Shown: positions 7,045-16,776, counted from the stretch's first letter. The stretch is DNA of 24,486 nt from Lachnospiraceae bacterium UBA4292 (GCA_002395865.1 DGVE01000088.1:1-24486), one strand, 5' to 3'. Notes: a model not told the origin generated them from the sequence alone. Numbers and translations: made by a program.

Positions 7045-9747
7045 CTATACTGTCTTCTCGATTCTTACCGCGCAGACCTTGTACTCGGGGATTCTCGCGA
7101 ATTCGTCGAGCGCTGCGTTAGTGATCACATTTACGGGTGAGTCGGGGAAATGGAACGGCATCCAGGTCTCACCCTCAGATACCTTTCTTCCCACATGAGC
7201 CGTAGCGGTTATCTCGCCTCTGCGGCTTATCACCTTTATCTTCTCGTTGTTCTTTATACCCAGCCTGTCGGCGTCGCGCAGGTTGACCTCTATGAAGCCT
7301 TCTCCCGCGATCTCGTTAAGACCCGGTGTCCTCGCTGTCATGGCTGCCGCATTGTACTGGTAGAGTATACGTCCGGTCGTGAGTATCCAGGGATACTCGT
7401 CATCGGGCAGCTCCATGGACGGCTTGTAGTCCACTGCATACAGAAGCGCTCTGCCCCTGACGGGACCGTTCGCGTGCATGATGGGTGTTCCCGCGCTGTC
7501 CTTCGACTTGCACGGCCACTGCAGGCTCTCGCCGTTATCGAGTCTCTCGAAGCTGATGCCCGCGAAGCTCGGTGTGACGGACGCTATCTCGTCCATGATC
7601 TGAGCCGGTGTCAGATACGGCTGGGGATATCCCATGGCGTTCATGAGGTCGATCAGTATATCGGTGTCGGGACGCATATTTCCCTCGACCGTGACTGCCT
7701 TCCTTATGCGCTGCACTCTTCTCTCGGTGTTGGTGAAGGTTCCCTCCTTCTCGGCGAAGCTGATCGCGGGAAGGATGACGTCCGCGTACCGGGCCGTCTT
7801 TGTCATGAACAGATCCTGTATCACGAAGAACTCGAGTTTCTCAAGAGCCTTTATGATATGGTGGGTGTCGGGGTCGGATACCACAGGGTCCTCGCCCTGT
7901 ATAAAGAGTCCCCTGATCTTTCCCTCTATCGCCGCGGGAAATACCTCCGTAGCCTTAAGACCCGGCTTCGGACTTAAGGGAACTCCCCACGCCTTCTCGA
8001 ACTTCTCACGTACCGCGTCGTTGTTCACCTTCTGGTAGCCCGGATAATCCGTGGGCTGCGCACCCATGTCGCAGGCGCCCTGAACATTGTTCTGGCCTCT
8101 TAAGGGGTTCACGCCGCAGCCGCTTCTTCCGATCTTGCCGCACAGCACTGCCATGTCCGACATGCACATAACTCCCTCTGTACCTGTAGAGTGCTCCGTG
8201 ACGCCAAGGCAGTAGATGATGGGGGCCTTCTTCGCGGTCGCGTACATTCTGGCTGCCTCCACGAGCTTGTCGGGATCGATATGGCATATCTCACCGACAT
8301 ATTCGGGCGTGTATTTCTCCACGATGGCCTTTAAGTTGTCGAAGTTCTCCGCGTACTTTTCGATGTAGTCGTGATCGATGAGGTCCTCCTTGATCATGAC
8401 ATGCATCATGCCGTTCGCGAAGGCCACGTTCGTACCGGGTCTTATCTTTAAGTGGATATCAGCCTTCTTGGAAAGACCTATATCTCTCGGGTCGACCACT
8501 ATAAGTCTTGTGCCGTTCGCGACAGCCTTTCTTATCTGCATGCCTACGACAGGGTGCGCCTCCTCAGGGTTCGAGCCCACGAGCAGTATGCAGTCCACAT
8601 CGTGCGTTATGTCGTGTATCGGGTTCGTCATCGCGCCGGAACCCAAAGTCGTAGCCAGTCCGGCTACCGTCGCCGAGTGGCAGACTCTCGCGCAGTTATC
8701 GGTATTGTTCGTGCCGAAGCAGGTCCTGACCATCTTCTGCACCATGTAAATGTCTTCGTTCGCGGAGCGTGAGCACGCAAAGCCGGCCAGCGAATCACCG
8801 CCGTACTTCTCCTTTATCTCCATGAAGCGCTTCGCCGTGTAGCTTATCGCCTCGGCCCACGATACCTCCCTGAACTCGCCCGTAGCGCGGTCCTTTATCA
8901 TGGGGTTCTTTATGCGGTCGGGTGAATTCACGAAGTCGATGCTTCCCGAGCGTCCCTTCACACACAGTCTGTTGTGGTTCGAAGGGCCGTTCGCGGGCTC
9001 GACATTTACGATCTTGTTGTCCTTTACCACCAGGAAGAACTGGCAGCCCGTAGCGCAGTGCGGGCATGTGGTTAAGACCTTCTTTACCTCCCAGTTGCGG
9101 TACTTCTCCTCACGCTTAAGTGTAAGAGCTCCCGTCGGGCAGACGCTCGCGCAGTTGCCGCAGCTCTCGCAGCCGCTCTCCTTGTAGCCCTCCCCGAAGG
9201 GTGCGTCCACTATGTGGAACACGCCGCTCCTGGCGCTCTTTAAGGTTCCGTTGCCGGCTATGTTGTGGCAGACATTGATACATCTCTGGCAGTGAATGCA
9301 CTTGCTGGGGTCGTATGTCATGAACGGGTTCGCGTCAAGCACCGGCATCTTCTTCTCGATCTCGGTGCGCGAGCCCTCGTAATCCGTCTGCTTGATGCCG
9401 TAGCGGTTGCAGAGGTTCTGCAGCTCGCAGGTTCCGTTTGCGGGGCAGGACATACAGGCTAAGTGGTGGTTTGAAAGGATGAGCTCGAGCATCTCCTTCC
9501 TGTAGGCAGTCAGCTCATCGCTCTCGGTCCTTATCACCATACCGTCGAGTGCCTTCGTGCGGCAGGCGGGCAGGAAGTTGTCGAAGCCCTCCGCCTCCAC
9601 CACGCACAGGCGGCACATACCGATATCGGATACGCCCTCCATAAAGCACAGTGTGGGTATGTCTATCTTATTGTCCCTGGCGGTCTTTAATATGGTATCG
9701 TCTTCGTGGATGTCATAGATTTGGCCGTTGATAGTTATACTGCTCAT
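7045..9747 (-). CDS. fdhA: Formate dehydrogenase catalytic subunit, NuoG-like N-terminus, Cys-type
   Basis: This soluble catalytic subunit (900 residues) should interconvert formate and CO2. An N-terminal NuoG-like region carries a 2Fe-2S site (C34, C45, C48, C62), a His/Cys 4Fe-4S site (H94, C98, C101, C107) and two ferredoxin-type 4Fe-4S sites (C150-C160 and C193-C203 series). The molybdopterin region starts with the cluster C228, C231, C235, C262, with the conserved K264. The active-site metal ligand is Cys356, encoded by TGC at 8680-8682, followed by His357 in ARVCH, where selenoenzymes have Sec. The protein is therefore selenium-independent. The first four bases of the gene overlap the end of the NuoF/GltD-like gene (ATGA), which supports a two-subunit enzyme. 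Molybdenum is likely, given modAB and mobA, but tungsten is possible. Confidence 0.95.
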   Translation of the reverse strand: MSSITINGQIYDIHEDDTILKTARDNKIDIPTLCFMEGVSDIGMCRLCVVEAEGFDNFLPACRTKALDGMVIRTESDELTAYRKEMLELILSNHHLACMSCPANGTCELQNLCNRYGIKQTDYEGSRTEIEKKMPVLDANPFMTYDPSKCIHCQRCINVCHNIAGNGTLKSARSGVFHIVDAPFGEGYKESGCESCGNCASVCPTGALTLKREEKYRNWEVKKVLTTCPHCATGCQFFLVVKDNKIVNVEPANGPSNHNRLCVKGRSGSIDFVNSPDRIKNPMIKDRATGEFREVSWAEAISYTAKRFMEIKEKYGGDSLAGFACSRSANEDIYMVQKMVRTCFGTNNTDNCARVCHSATVAGLATTLGSGAMTNPIHDITHDVDCILLVGSNPEEAHPVVGMQIRKAVANGTRLIVVDPRDIGLSKKADIHLKIRPGTNVAFANGMMHVMIKEDLIDHDYIEKYAENFDNLKAIVEKYTPEYVGEICHIDPDKLVEAARMYATAKKAPIIYCLGVTEHSTGTEGVMCMSDMAVLCGKIGRSGCGVNPLRGQNNVQGACDMGAQPTDYPGYQKVNNDAVREKFEKAWGVPLSPKPGLKATEVFPAAIEGKIRGLFIQGEDPVVSDPDTHHIIKALEKLEFFVIQDLFMTKTARYADVILPAISFAEKEGTFTNTERRVQRIRKAVTVEGNMRPDTDILIDLMNAMGYPQPYLTPAQIMDEIASVTPSFAGISFERLDNGESLQWPCKSKDSAGTPIMHANGPVRGRALLYAVDYKPSMELPDDEYPWILTTGRILYQYNAAAMTARTPGLNEIAGEGFIEVNLRDADRLGIKNNEKIKVISRRGEITATAHVGRKVSEGETWMPFHFPDSPVNVITNAALDEFARIPEYKVCAVRIEKTV

Positions 9748-11576
9748 TCGCCTCTACCTCCTATCATAGCTCCGCATCCGTAGTGGTCGCACCTCAGGCA
9801 TCTTCCGCACTCGCGCTTTGCCTCCTCCGGTGTCATGGGAAGCTCCACGAAATCAAAGCCCTTCTTCCTCTCGACGGGGTCCTTCTCCTCGATCTCCGCC
9901 CTTCCTGTGGGTATGCAGGGGTTGGGTGTTGCGGGAGGAAGCTCCACATCGCTCACTAACTTGTGGTGGTAGCCCAGGTACTCGTCTATATTGGCAGCCG
10001 CCACCTGACCTGCGGCTATGGCATTTATCGCCGTTGATGGGCCCGTCACGCAGTCGCCGCCGGAGAATACTCCCGGCATATCCTTCACCTCACAGGTGAC
10101 ATCCGCGGTTATCCTTCCGCGGTAGCAGGGTATTCCCGCCTTCTCGAATACAGCCACATCGCTCCTCTGTCCGACACCCAGTATCAGATAATCGCACTTG
10201 AAGCGGTAGGGATAATTGCTCGAGTGCTCCGTGGTCACAAAACCGAATTTGTCGTAAGTGCTCACGATCTCGGGCTGCAGCCATACAGCGCAGACATTGC
10301 CTGTCTCGTCATCGACCTCGATGTTAAGGAAGTTCAGAAGTGTCCGGAAGCGCACTCCCTCCTGCATCGCGCCCTCTATCTCACTCGCGAGAGCAGTGTA
10401 ATCATCGCGCTTTCGTGTAAATACATGTATGGTCTCGGCGTTGAGTCTCACTGCCGTTCTTGCGGCGTCCATCGCCACATTGCCGCCGCCGATCAGCGCC
10501 ACCCTTTTACCTGTCAGATCGGGTGCGTTTTTGTTAGCCACGAGCTGCAGGAAATCCGCAGCAGGTATAACATTGCCCGCGTCTGCGCCCTCCATGGGCA
10601 TGCGGTTTCCGAGCTGCGCGCCGAGTCCCAAAAATACAGCGTCATGGGTACTTCTTATCTCCTCGACCTCTATGTCGCGGCCGACCTTCGTATTGTACTT
10701 AACATCGATATCGCCCAGAGAGAGAATAGCGCTTATGTCCTCGTCCAGCCGCGCCTTCGGCAGGCGGTACTCGGGTATGCCGTAGCGCAGCATTCCGCCG
10801 AGCTTTTCGTGCTCCTCATAGATATCGACATGGTGCCCCATCATCGAGAGGTAGTACGCACAGGTGAGTCCCGCGGGACCACCGCCGACCACCGCCACGC
10901 TCTTGCCGGTGGATACGTTCTTCTTCGGATTATCCACCTTGTCGGCGCTTATCTGATCCACGGCATACTTCTTCAGGCCGCGGATATTTATGGGATCGTC
11001 AATAAGCCTTCTGCGGCACTTTCTCTCGCAGGGGTGCTCGCAGACCATGGCGCAGGCCGTGGGGAATGGGTTCTTCTCGCGTATCTTCTTGATCGCGCCT
11101 GCGTAGTCCTCATCCTTTATAAGCGCCACATATCCGGGCACATCCACATGCGCGGGACAAAGTGTCACGCAGGGAATGGTCTGCGCTTCGTTCTCGACGC
11201 ACCTCTTGTTCCTGATATGACTCTCGTACTCATCCGCAAATTCCGTGATACTGTCGAGTATCAGATTCGCCGATACCACTCCGACTGCGCAGTCCGCCGT
11301 CTTCGCGATCATGCGGCACATGCTCTCCATCTTGGCGAGCGTATTTTCATCGGCATCGCCGTTTAAGATATCACTTAAGAGCCTGTCGACCTCCACCAGA
11401 CCGTCGCGGCAGGGAACACATTTGCCGCAGCTCTGGTTCATCGATATCTGAAACAGCGACCTGTACAGAACCAGGGGACACATCCCCGGGGGATACGAAT
11501 TCATACGTGAGCTGAACTTGCGCAGTATAACGTCTATGCGCTGGTTCATATTGCCCTGTTTTGCCAGTTTTTTCAT
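9744..11576 (-). CDS. NuoF-type iron-sulfur domain fused to GltD-like FAD/NAD(P)H oxidoreductase (formate dehydrogenase electron-transfer subunit)
   Basis: The protein is a 610-residue chimera. Residues 30-115 match the C-terminal 4Fe-4S domain of NuoF (SCGKCVPC with C50, C53 and C56, then C96), but the NADH/FMN and SLBB domains that normally precede it are absent. Residues 130-570 are GltD-like: N-terminal cysteines (CPAHVDVPGY, then CAMVCEHPCERKC), an FAD-binding VVGGGPAGLTCAYYL and a second nucleotide site IGGGNVAMDAARTA. The basic TRKRDD after the next strand suggests NADPH, though this is not proof. The C-terminus adds CGRCLRCDHYGC. With FdhA it probably forms an NAD(P)H-linked formate dehydrogenase. 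The start follows the xfp stop by four bases, with its ribosome site AAAGGAG inside the last xfp codons. Spontaneous frameshift loss of an upstream NuoF part is unlikely because xfp occupies that space. Confidence 0.88.
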   Translation of the reverse strand: MKKLAKQGNMNQRIDVILRKFSSRMNSYPPGMCPLVLYRSLFQISMNQSCGKCVPCRDGLVEVDRLLSDILNGDADENTLAKMESMCRMIAKTADCAVGVVSANLILDSITEFADEYESHIRNKRCVENEAQTIPCVTLCPAHVDVPGYVALIKDEDYAGAIKKIREKNPFPTACAMVCEHPCERKCRRRLIDDPINIRGLKKYAVDQISADKVDNPKKNVSTGKSVAVVGGGPAGLTCAYYLSMMGHHVDIYEEHEKLGGMLRYGIPEYRLPKARLDEDISAILSLGDIDVKYNTKVGRDIEVEEIRSTHDAVFLGLGAQLGNRMPMEGADAGNVIPAADFLQLVANKNAPDLTGKRVALIGGGNVAMDAARTAVRLNAETIHVFTRKRDDYTALASEIEGAMQEGVRFRTLLNFLNIEVDDETGNVCAVWLQPEIVSTYDKFGFVTTEHSSNYPYRFKCDYLILGVGQRSDVAVFEKAGIPCYRGRITADVTCEVKDMPGVFSGGDCVTGPSTAINAIAAGQVAAANIDEYLGYHHKLVSDVELPPATPNPCIPTGRAEIEEKDPVERKKGFDFVELPMTPEEAKRECGRCLRCDHYGCGAMIGGRGE

Positions 11577-11580
11577 GGAA

Positions 11581-13965
11581 TCACTCCTTTACATCCTCCC
11601 ACTTCCATCCAGCTACCTCAGGAAGATCTACGCCGAAATCGTGGATGTACTGCTTGTGCTCTACGAGCTTGTCGCTCATCTTCTGGTAGAGGTACGCGCC
11701 CCTGTTGCCGAGCTGCGGCAGGTACTTGAGGGCGGTCTGTACGAGGTGGAATCTGTCCACATCGTTCTGCACGCGAACGTCAAATGCGGTCGTGATCGTA
11801 CCCTCCTCCTTGTAGCCGCGCACATGCATGAGTCTGTTGTTGTGGCGGCGATATGTGAGCTCGTGGATAAGCGTCGCATAGCCGTGGAAGTTAAATATAA
11901 CAGGCTTATTCGTGGTGAAGAGCATGTCGTACTCCGCGTCGGTCAGGCCGTGAGGATGCTCTCCGGCGGGCTGAAGCTTGAACAGATCCACGACATTGAT
12001 GAAGCGGATCTTCAGCTCGGGAAGCTCGCTGCGCAGTATCGATACTGCCGCGAGTGCCTCGAGCGTGGGTGTCTCACCCGCGCAGGCAAATACTATATCG
12101 GGCTCCTGTCCCTGATCGTTTGAAGCCCAGTCCCAGATACCTATGCCCTGTGTGCAGTGCTTTACCGCTTCGGGCATGGACAGCCACTGAGGTCTCGGGT
12201 GCTTGCTGGCAATGATCACGTTCACATAGTTGCGGCTCCTTAAGCAGTGATCCATGGTAGAGAGCAGGCAGTTGGTGTCCGCGGGCAGATAGATGCGGAC
12301 TACATCCGCCTTCTTGTTCGCGATGTGGTCCATGAAGCCAGGGTCCTGATGCGTGAAGCCGTTGTGATCCTGCTGCCATACGGTGGAGCACATGAGAAGG
12401 TTGAGTGAAGCGATCTCCTCCCTCCATGGCAGCTGGTTGCAGACCTTGAGCCACTTCGCGTGCTGCGCTGCCATGGAATCGATGATCCTCGAGAACGCCT
12501 CGTAGGTGTCGAAGAAGCCGTGGCGGCCTGTCAGGAGGTAACCCTCCAGCCAGCCCTCGCACATGTGCTCAGAGAGCATGGAATCCACCACTCTTCCGAA
12601 CCTTGACAGATGATCGTCGCCCTTTAATATCTCCGCGTTCCAGTCCCTGTTCTCCACCTCGAATACCGAAGTGAAGCGGTTCGAATTATTCTCATCAGGC
12701 GAGAATATCCTGAAATTCTTCGCCTCCGCGTTAAGTTTGAATATGTCTCTTATGAACTTCGCGAGATTGGCCGTATCCTGGCTCTCCTTCTCGCCGTGTG
12801 TTCCTATGTCGAAGCCGTACTTTCTGAAATCCGGAAGCCTCAGGTCACGCAGAAGCTTTCCGCCGTTTGCGTGAGGGTTCATGCCGAGACGCCTGTCCCC
12901 CTCGGGGCACAGAGAAACGATATCCTCCATGGGCTTTCCGTTCTCGTCGAAGAGCTCCTCCGGATGATAGCTCTTAAGCCAGTTCTCCAGAAGCCCCAGA
13001 TGCTCGGGCTTATCCATCATGATCGGTACCTGATGCGCGAGGAAATTGCCCTCGATGCGCTGTCTGTCGACCACCTTCGGTCCCGTCCAGCCCTTGGGTG
13101 TGCGAAGCACGATCATCGGCCATACGGGTCTGGTCGCGTCGTTAGTCTCACGGGCACTCTTCCAGATCTCCTGTATCCTCTCGATGACGGTGTCCATGGT
13201 CTCGGCCATCTTCCTGTGCATCTCCATGGGTTCGCTGCCCTCCACAAAGTAGGGCTCCCAGCCGTTTCCGTGGAAGAAATCCACCAGCTCCTCGTGTGAG
13301 AGCCTGCCGAATATGGTCGGGTTCGCGATCTTGTAGCCGTTTAAATGCAGTATGGGAAGCACAGCTCCGTCTCCCACGGGATTTATAAACTTGTTGCACT
13401 GCCATGATGTAGCCAACGGTCCGGTCTCCGCCTCGCCGTCTCCCACGACTACCGCGGCGATAAGGTCCGGGTTGTCAAATACCGCGCCGCACGCATGGCT
13501 TATGGAATAACCCAGCTCGCCGCCCTCGTGGATGGAGCCCGGTGTCTCGGGAGCGCAGTGGCTCGGAACGCCGCCGGGGAAGGAGAACTGCTTGAACAGC
13601 TTCTGCATGCCCTCCTCATCCTGCGAGATATTCGGATATATCTCGCTGTAGGAGCCGTCGAGATAATCGTTCGCGATGAAGAAGTTGCCGCCGTGGCCGG
13701 GTCCCGACAGGAGTATCATGTCGAGGTCATATCTCTTTATGACACGGTTTAAGTGCGCAAAGACGAAGTTCTGTCCGGGAACCGTGCCCCAGTGTCCCAC
13801 GATCTTCTTCTTGATCATCTCCTGCGTGAGAGGCTTCTTAAGAAGCGGGTTCTCGAGCAGATAGAGCTGGCCCGCGGACAGGTAGTTCGCGGCTCTCCAG
13901 TATCTGTTCATCCTTGTAAGCAGTTCATCGGTAATTGGTCCCTTTTCGATCATATCTCCGGTCAT
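11581..13965 (-). CDS. xfp: Xylulose-5-phosphate/fructose-6-phosphate phosphoketolase
   Basis: This thiamine-diphosphate enzyme cleaves xylulose 5-phosphate (and often fructose 6-phosphate) with inorganic phosphate to acetyl phosphate plus glyceraldehyde 3-phosphate (or erythrose 4-phosphate). The 794-residue length is normal. The signatures are GHWGTVPG (57-64), SGPGHGG (87-93), the phosphoketolase motif EGGELGYS (147-154) and the ThDP/Mg motif GDGEAETGP (175-183). Its ATG overlaps the PAP2 stop as TAATG, with GGGAGG upstream, and its own stop is four bases from the NuoF/GltD-like gene. Being embedded in a formate dehydrogenase operon is unusual. It links acetyl-phosphate formation to formate redox balance. 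Xfp substrate preference (Xu5P only or dual) cannot be read from the sequence. Confidence 0.97.
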   Translation of the reverse strand: MTGDMIEKGPITDELLTRMNRYWRAANYLSAGQLYLLENPLLKKPLTQEMIKKKIVGHWGTVPGQNFVFAHLNRVIKRYDLDMILLSGPGHGGNFFIANDYLDGSYSEIYPNISQDEEGMQKLFKQFSFPGGVPSHCAPETPGSIHEGGELGYSISHACGAVFDNPDLIAAVVVGDGEAETGPLATSWQCNKFINPVGDGAVLPILHLNGYKIANPTIFGRLSHEELVDFFHGNGWEPYFVEGSEPMEMHRKMAETMDTVIERIQEIWKSARETNDATRPVWPMIVLRTPKGWTGPKVVDRQRIEGNFLAHQVPIMMDKPEHLGLLENWLKSYHPEELFDENGKPMEDIVSLCPEGDRRLGMNPHANGGKLLRDLRLPDFRKYGFDIGTHGEKESQDTANLAKFIRDIFKLNAEAKNFRIFSPDENNSNRFTSVFEVENRDWNAEILKGDDHLSRFGRVVDSMLSEHMCEGWLEGYLLTGRHGFFDTYEAFSRIIDSMAAQHAKWLKVCNQLPWREEIASLNLLMCSTVWQQDHNGFTHQDPGFMDHIANKKADVVRIYLPADTNCLLSTMDHCLRSRNYVNVIIASKHPRPQWLSMPEAVKHCTQGIGIWDWASNDQGQEPDIVFACAGETPTLEALAAVSILRSELPELKIRFINVVDLFKLQPAGEHPHGLTDAEYDMLFTTNKPVIFNFHGYATLIHELTYRRHNNRLMHVRGYKEEGTITTAFDVRVQNDVDRFHLVQTALKYLPQLGNRGAYLYQKMSDKLVEHKQYIHDFGVDLPEVAGWKWEDVKE

Positions 13966-14906
13966 TATTTGCGCCTCCCGTTTTTATTTTTCGCTTTATT
14001 GTTTATTTCCATAATACTTACCGCAGAAAATGCACATTTATATATCAAAGCATAGATGCAATATGTGATCAGCACGCCGAAGCACACATCAGTCAGAAAG
14101 TGAGCGTTCATGTGTATCCTGTTGTAACCGAACAGGCACACCCATACGACGGCTATCGCAAACATGAAGTATTTCAGTCCCTTCTTCTCAGGCTTTACAA
14201 TACCCGCAAGCATGGGAAGCGTGAACATGATCGTGGCCTTCGTCATATGTCCGCTGGGCCAGCTCCTGAACGAGTTCTCGTCGTTGAGATACGGCATCAT
14301 CTCCCACCAGTTCCTAAATTCCTTGGCGGGATCATCGAGTGTGATCAGATATCTGTATCTCGGACGGCATCCAACTGCCTTCAGCCATTCATTCACATAC
14401 TCGCCGAACATTCCTCCGAGGATGATTACCGAGCCCGCAGCTATAAGCGCCTCGGGCCTCGCGTCGCCTATGAGCTTATTCGCTATAAATGCCACGATCG
14501 ATGCCAGAGCCACCCATGACAGGAAGGTCAGAAGCAGCGTAAAGAGTGTATTCTCATCGCCCGCCTTGTATCCGTAGGCGGTGCGCAGATATTTGCCGCC
14601 GACGTCAAGGAAGGAATAAAAGGTCCAGAAAATGGTAAATACCAGTATTCCCCACGCAAGAGTCGAGTAGCCCTTGTTCTTTTTCCTGATACCCTTGAAT
14701 ATGCATATGCCCCCGACGGGATACATGCAGTGTGACAGTATGTTGCCGTACTTCTGGAAGAAGTCGCCCGGATCGGTCAGATTCGACAGCTTCTGCGAGA
14801 TCTGAAAATCCATAAAGCTGCCTATCACTATGCCTATGACAAGCACCGCTGAAACGATCAAAAACACTATGACAGGCATCCCCAGTATTTCCTTTTTGTT
14901 CTCCAT
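13965..14906 (-). CDS. Membrane PAP2-family phosphatase
   Basis: This is a 313-residue integral membrane protein with about six hydrophobic spans. It carries the three PAP2 (type 2 phosphatidic acid phosphatase) motifs: KX4RP at 176-182 (KAVGCRP), PSGH at 217-220, and RX5HX3D with R263, H269 and D273. H220 and H269 would be the catalytic histidines. Family members dephosphorylate lipid phosphates such as undecaprenyl diphosphate, phosphatidic acid or phosphatidylglycerol phosphate. The substrate here is unknown. A polar segment at residues 183-215, between motifs 1 and 2, should lie with the active site on the outer face. It starts 19 bases after the metallophosphatase gene with a weak GGGGG site and ends inside the xfp start codon. 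Confidence 0.88.
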   Translation of the reverse strand: MENKKEILGMPVIVFLIVSAVLVIGIVIGSFMDFQISQKLSNLTDPGDFFQKYGNILSHCMYPVGGICIFKGIRKKNKGYSTLAWGILVFTIFWTFYSFLDVGGKYLRTAYGYKAGDENTLFTLLLTFLSWVALASIVAFIANKLIGDARPEALIAAGSVIILGGMFGEYVNEWLKAVGCRPRYRYLITLDDPAKEFRNWWEMMPYLNDENSFRSWPSGHMTKATIMFTLPMLAGIVKPEKKGLKYFMFAIAVVWVCLFGYNRIHMNAHFLTDVCFGVLITYCIYALIYKCAFSAVSIMEINNKAKNKNGRRK

Positions 14907-14925
14907 AGTATACCCCCGAAATTAT

Positions 14926-16767
14926 CTATCTTGCGTACCTTCCCTCTATGATATGAGGCGCGACATCTATGTACAGATATCCGTCGTTAGCCTCTGCCTC
15001 AGCAGTGAGCACCTCCACCGCGCACTCATAATCTATCTTGTAGTGCTCGAGCAGCCTGTCCGTTTCATTCCACGAAGGAAGCGGGTTCATCATTCCGCCC
15101 AGCTCCTCCTCGGCCGTAGCCAGGAACTGGTTCGTGGCAATGGTCAGAGTCTTCGTCCTCCAGTCGCCGAACCACTCGCCCGCCTGGTAGATGAGTTCTC
15201 CGTCCTTTACCAGCGCGTCAACCTCATCCTCCACGAAATAACAGTCGATGCCCATGAGGCTTACGATGTATTCTCTCTCTCCATTGTCCTTCATGGCAAA
15301 TTCCATGACGCTCAGCAGATCCTCGTAGGTCGCCTCATACTTATACATTTCATTCATGAACGGATAATCCGACATGATCTCTCCCAGGGTCACTACCCTT
15401 CTTTCGCTGCCCTCGGGTATAACAAAATCGTATCTTACAGCGCCGCGATTGACGAAAGCCACGTCCGCATCGAGAGCCCGCATATATACCGAGCTCATCC
15501 AGTTGCCGCCGGTCGTAGCTCTGTTACCGCTGCCCTCTATAAAGCCCTTCTTCTGGGCGTTCACCGTGATGTAACCGATCTCCGTCTCCAGCAGGGACGC
15601 CACCCGGTCTATGACCTGATCCGTGAGCGCAACGATCGTCTCGTCCAGCTCGTCGGCGTTCTCCTCTGTCTTATAGGATTTATCCGGGGCCACGTCAATT
15701 ACGGCAGCATTATCGACACTGTCAAACGCGATGCTGTAGCTTTTTGCCGTAAATACCAGCTCCGCATAGCTGTACTGGACTCCGTATTTATCCGACTCTA
15801 TATAAGGGATACCGTTATCCGCGATACCGTTCTTCTCCGTATGTGTGTGTCCGCCGAGTACCAGGTCTATCGCACTGTCCTCACCGAGATCATTTGCGAC
15901 TCCCTCCGCATCAGCGTGGCACAGAAGGATCGTTACATCAGCAGCGCCATTCTCCTCCATCGCCCTTGCGATATCGTTCGGAATGCTCTCATCCTTCTTT
16001 ATCTCAAAGCCCTGTTTTTCAAACCTGCTCTGCATTATATCGATGCCATAGTCCTCGAGATATCCTATGATACCGATCCTCACATCGATCTCGTCACCGG
16101 CTTCATTTCTGGCCTTCTTGGTCACGATGACAAAGTCGTCCACCCACTCCGGCTTCCCGCCGTTTTGGAACAGATTGGATGCGACCACGGGAACGGTATT
16201 CTCCTGCTCAAAACCCGCCTCGGTGCTGTCCATCATGGTCCCGTCACTGTCGACCGTGTTCTCGATGAGCCAGTCGAACTCGTGATTACCTATCGTAACA
16301 GCATCGTAACCCATCAGCTCATAGGCTGCGGCGATCGGAGCGCCGTTTAGCATATTCGACATGATGGAGCCCTGAAAGATGTCTCCCGCATCCAGAAGCA
16401 GCGCATAGTCCCTTTCGTACTTATCACCGTATCCCCTGACATCCTTCACCTTGTCGGAGACGTATGCCAGACGGTACTCATACTCATCCTTTTCCTTGCT
16501 TGCTATATATCCGTGAACATCCGTCGTCTCGAACACCGGAAGCCTGTATGTCCCGCTCACAATGACCGTATCATTGCCCTGCGAAGGATCCTTTGTCTCG
16601 AGCTCCGCCGCGGTGGTCTGTGCAGCCTGAGCGGTAGTCTCATTATTTGCCGCCGTCTCTTTATTATCCGGATTCCTGTTATTCTGTGTCACGGTTAAGA
16701 TGATGATCACCGCAGCGATGACCACCACGCATGTTATGGCAATGATTATGCCTGTTTTCTTCTTCAT
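14926..16767 (-). CDS. Membrane-anchored 5'-nucleotidase/2',3'-cyclic phosphodiesterase family metallophosphatase
   Basis: The 613-residue protein has an N-terminal membrane anchor or uncleaved signal (residues 6-27) and a Thr/Ala/Asn-rich linker to about residue 65. A calcineurin-like metallophosphoesterase domain follows, with metal motifs TDVHG (D83, H85), DAGD (D129), GNHEFD (N161, H162), LLCHAD and GGHTHT. The last about 260 residues are the 5'-nucleotidase C-terminal domain, with NRATTGGNW and FVNRGAVR. This is the UshA/CpdB/YfkN layout: extracellular hydrolysis of nucleotides, cyclic nucleotides or related phosphoesters to release nucleosides and phosphate. No LPXTG-type sorting motif is seen, so it is held by the N-terminal helix. 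A strong AGGAGGGGG site precedes the ATG. It lies nine bases from the STAS-kinase gene. Confidence 0.9.
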   Translation of the reverse strand: MKKKTGIIIAITCVVVIAAVIIILTVTQNNRNPDNKETAANNETTAQAAQTTAAELETKDPSQGNDTVIVSGTYRLPVFETTDVHGYIASKEKDEYEYRLAYVSDKVKDVRGYGDKYERDYALLLDAGDIFQGSIMSNMLNGAPIAAAYELMGYDAVTIGNHEFDWLIENTVDSDGTMMDSTEAGFEQENTVPVVASNLFQNGGKPEWVDDFVIVTKKARNEAGDEIDVRIGIIGYLEDYGIDIMQSRFEKQGFEIKKDESIPNDIARAMEENGAADVTILLCHADAEGVANDLGEDSAIDLVLGGHTHTEKNGIADNGIPYIESDKYGVQYSYAELVFTAKSYSIAFDSVDNAAVIDVAPDKSYKTEENADELDETIVALTDQVIDRVASLLETEIGYITVNAQKKGFIEGSGNRATTGGNWMSSVYMRALDADVAFVNRGAVRYDFVIPEGSERRVVTLGEIMSDYPFMNEMYKYEATYEDLLSVMEFAMKDNGEREYIVSLMGIDCYFVEDEVDALVKDGELIYQAGEWFGDWRTKTLTIATNQFLATAEEELGGMMNPLPSWNETDRLLEHYKIDYECAVEVLTAEAEANDGYLYIDVAPHIIEGRYAR

Positions 16768-16776
16768 GACCCCCTC

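Noticed and set aside
8680..8682. Selenocysteine codon and SECIS element in fdhA.
   Set aside because: The codon is TGC, not TGA, and the frame is uninterrupted, so no Sec insertion is needed.
10224..11366. A 380-codon open frame on the plus strand.
   Set aside because: It lies fully inside the NuoF/GltD-like gene on the opposite strand, has no ribosome site, and its translation is His/Arg/Leu-rich, as expected from the antisense of a GC-rich gene.
14830..16350. A 506-codon open frame on the plus strand opposite the metallophosphatase.
   Set aside because: The minus-strand frame has clear metallophosphatase and 5'-nucleotidase motifs. The plus frame has no recognisable domain and looks like an antisense shadow of biased codon use.
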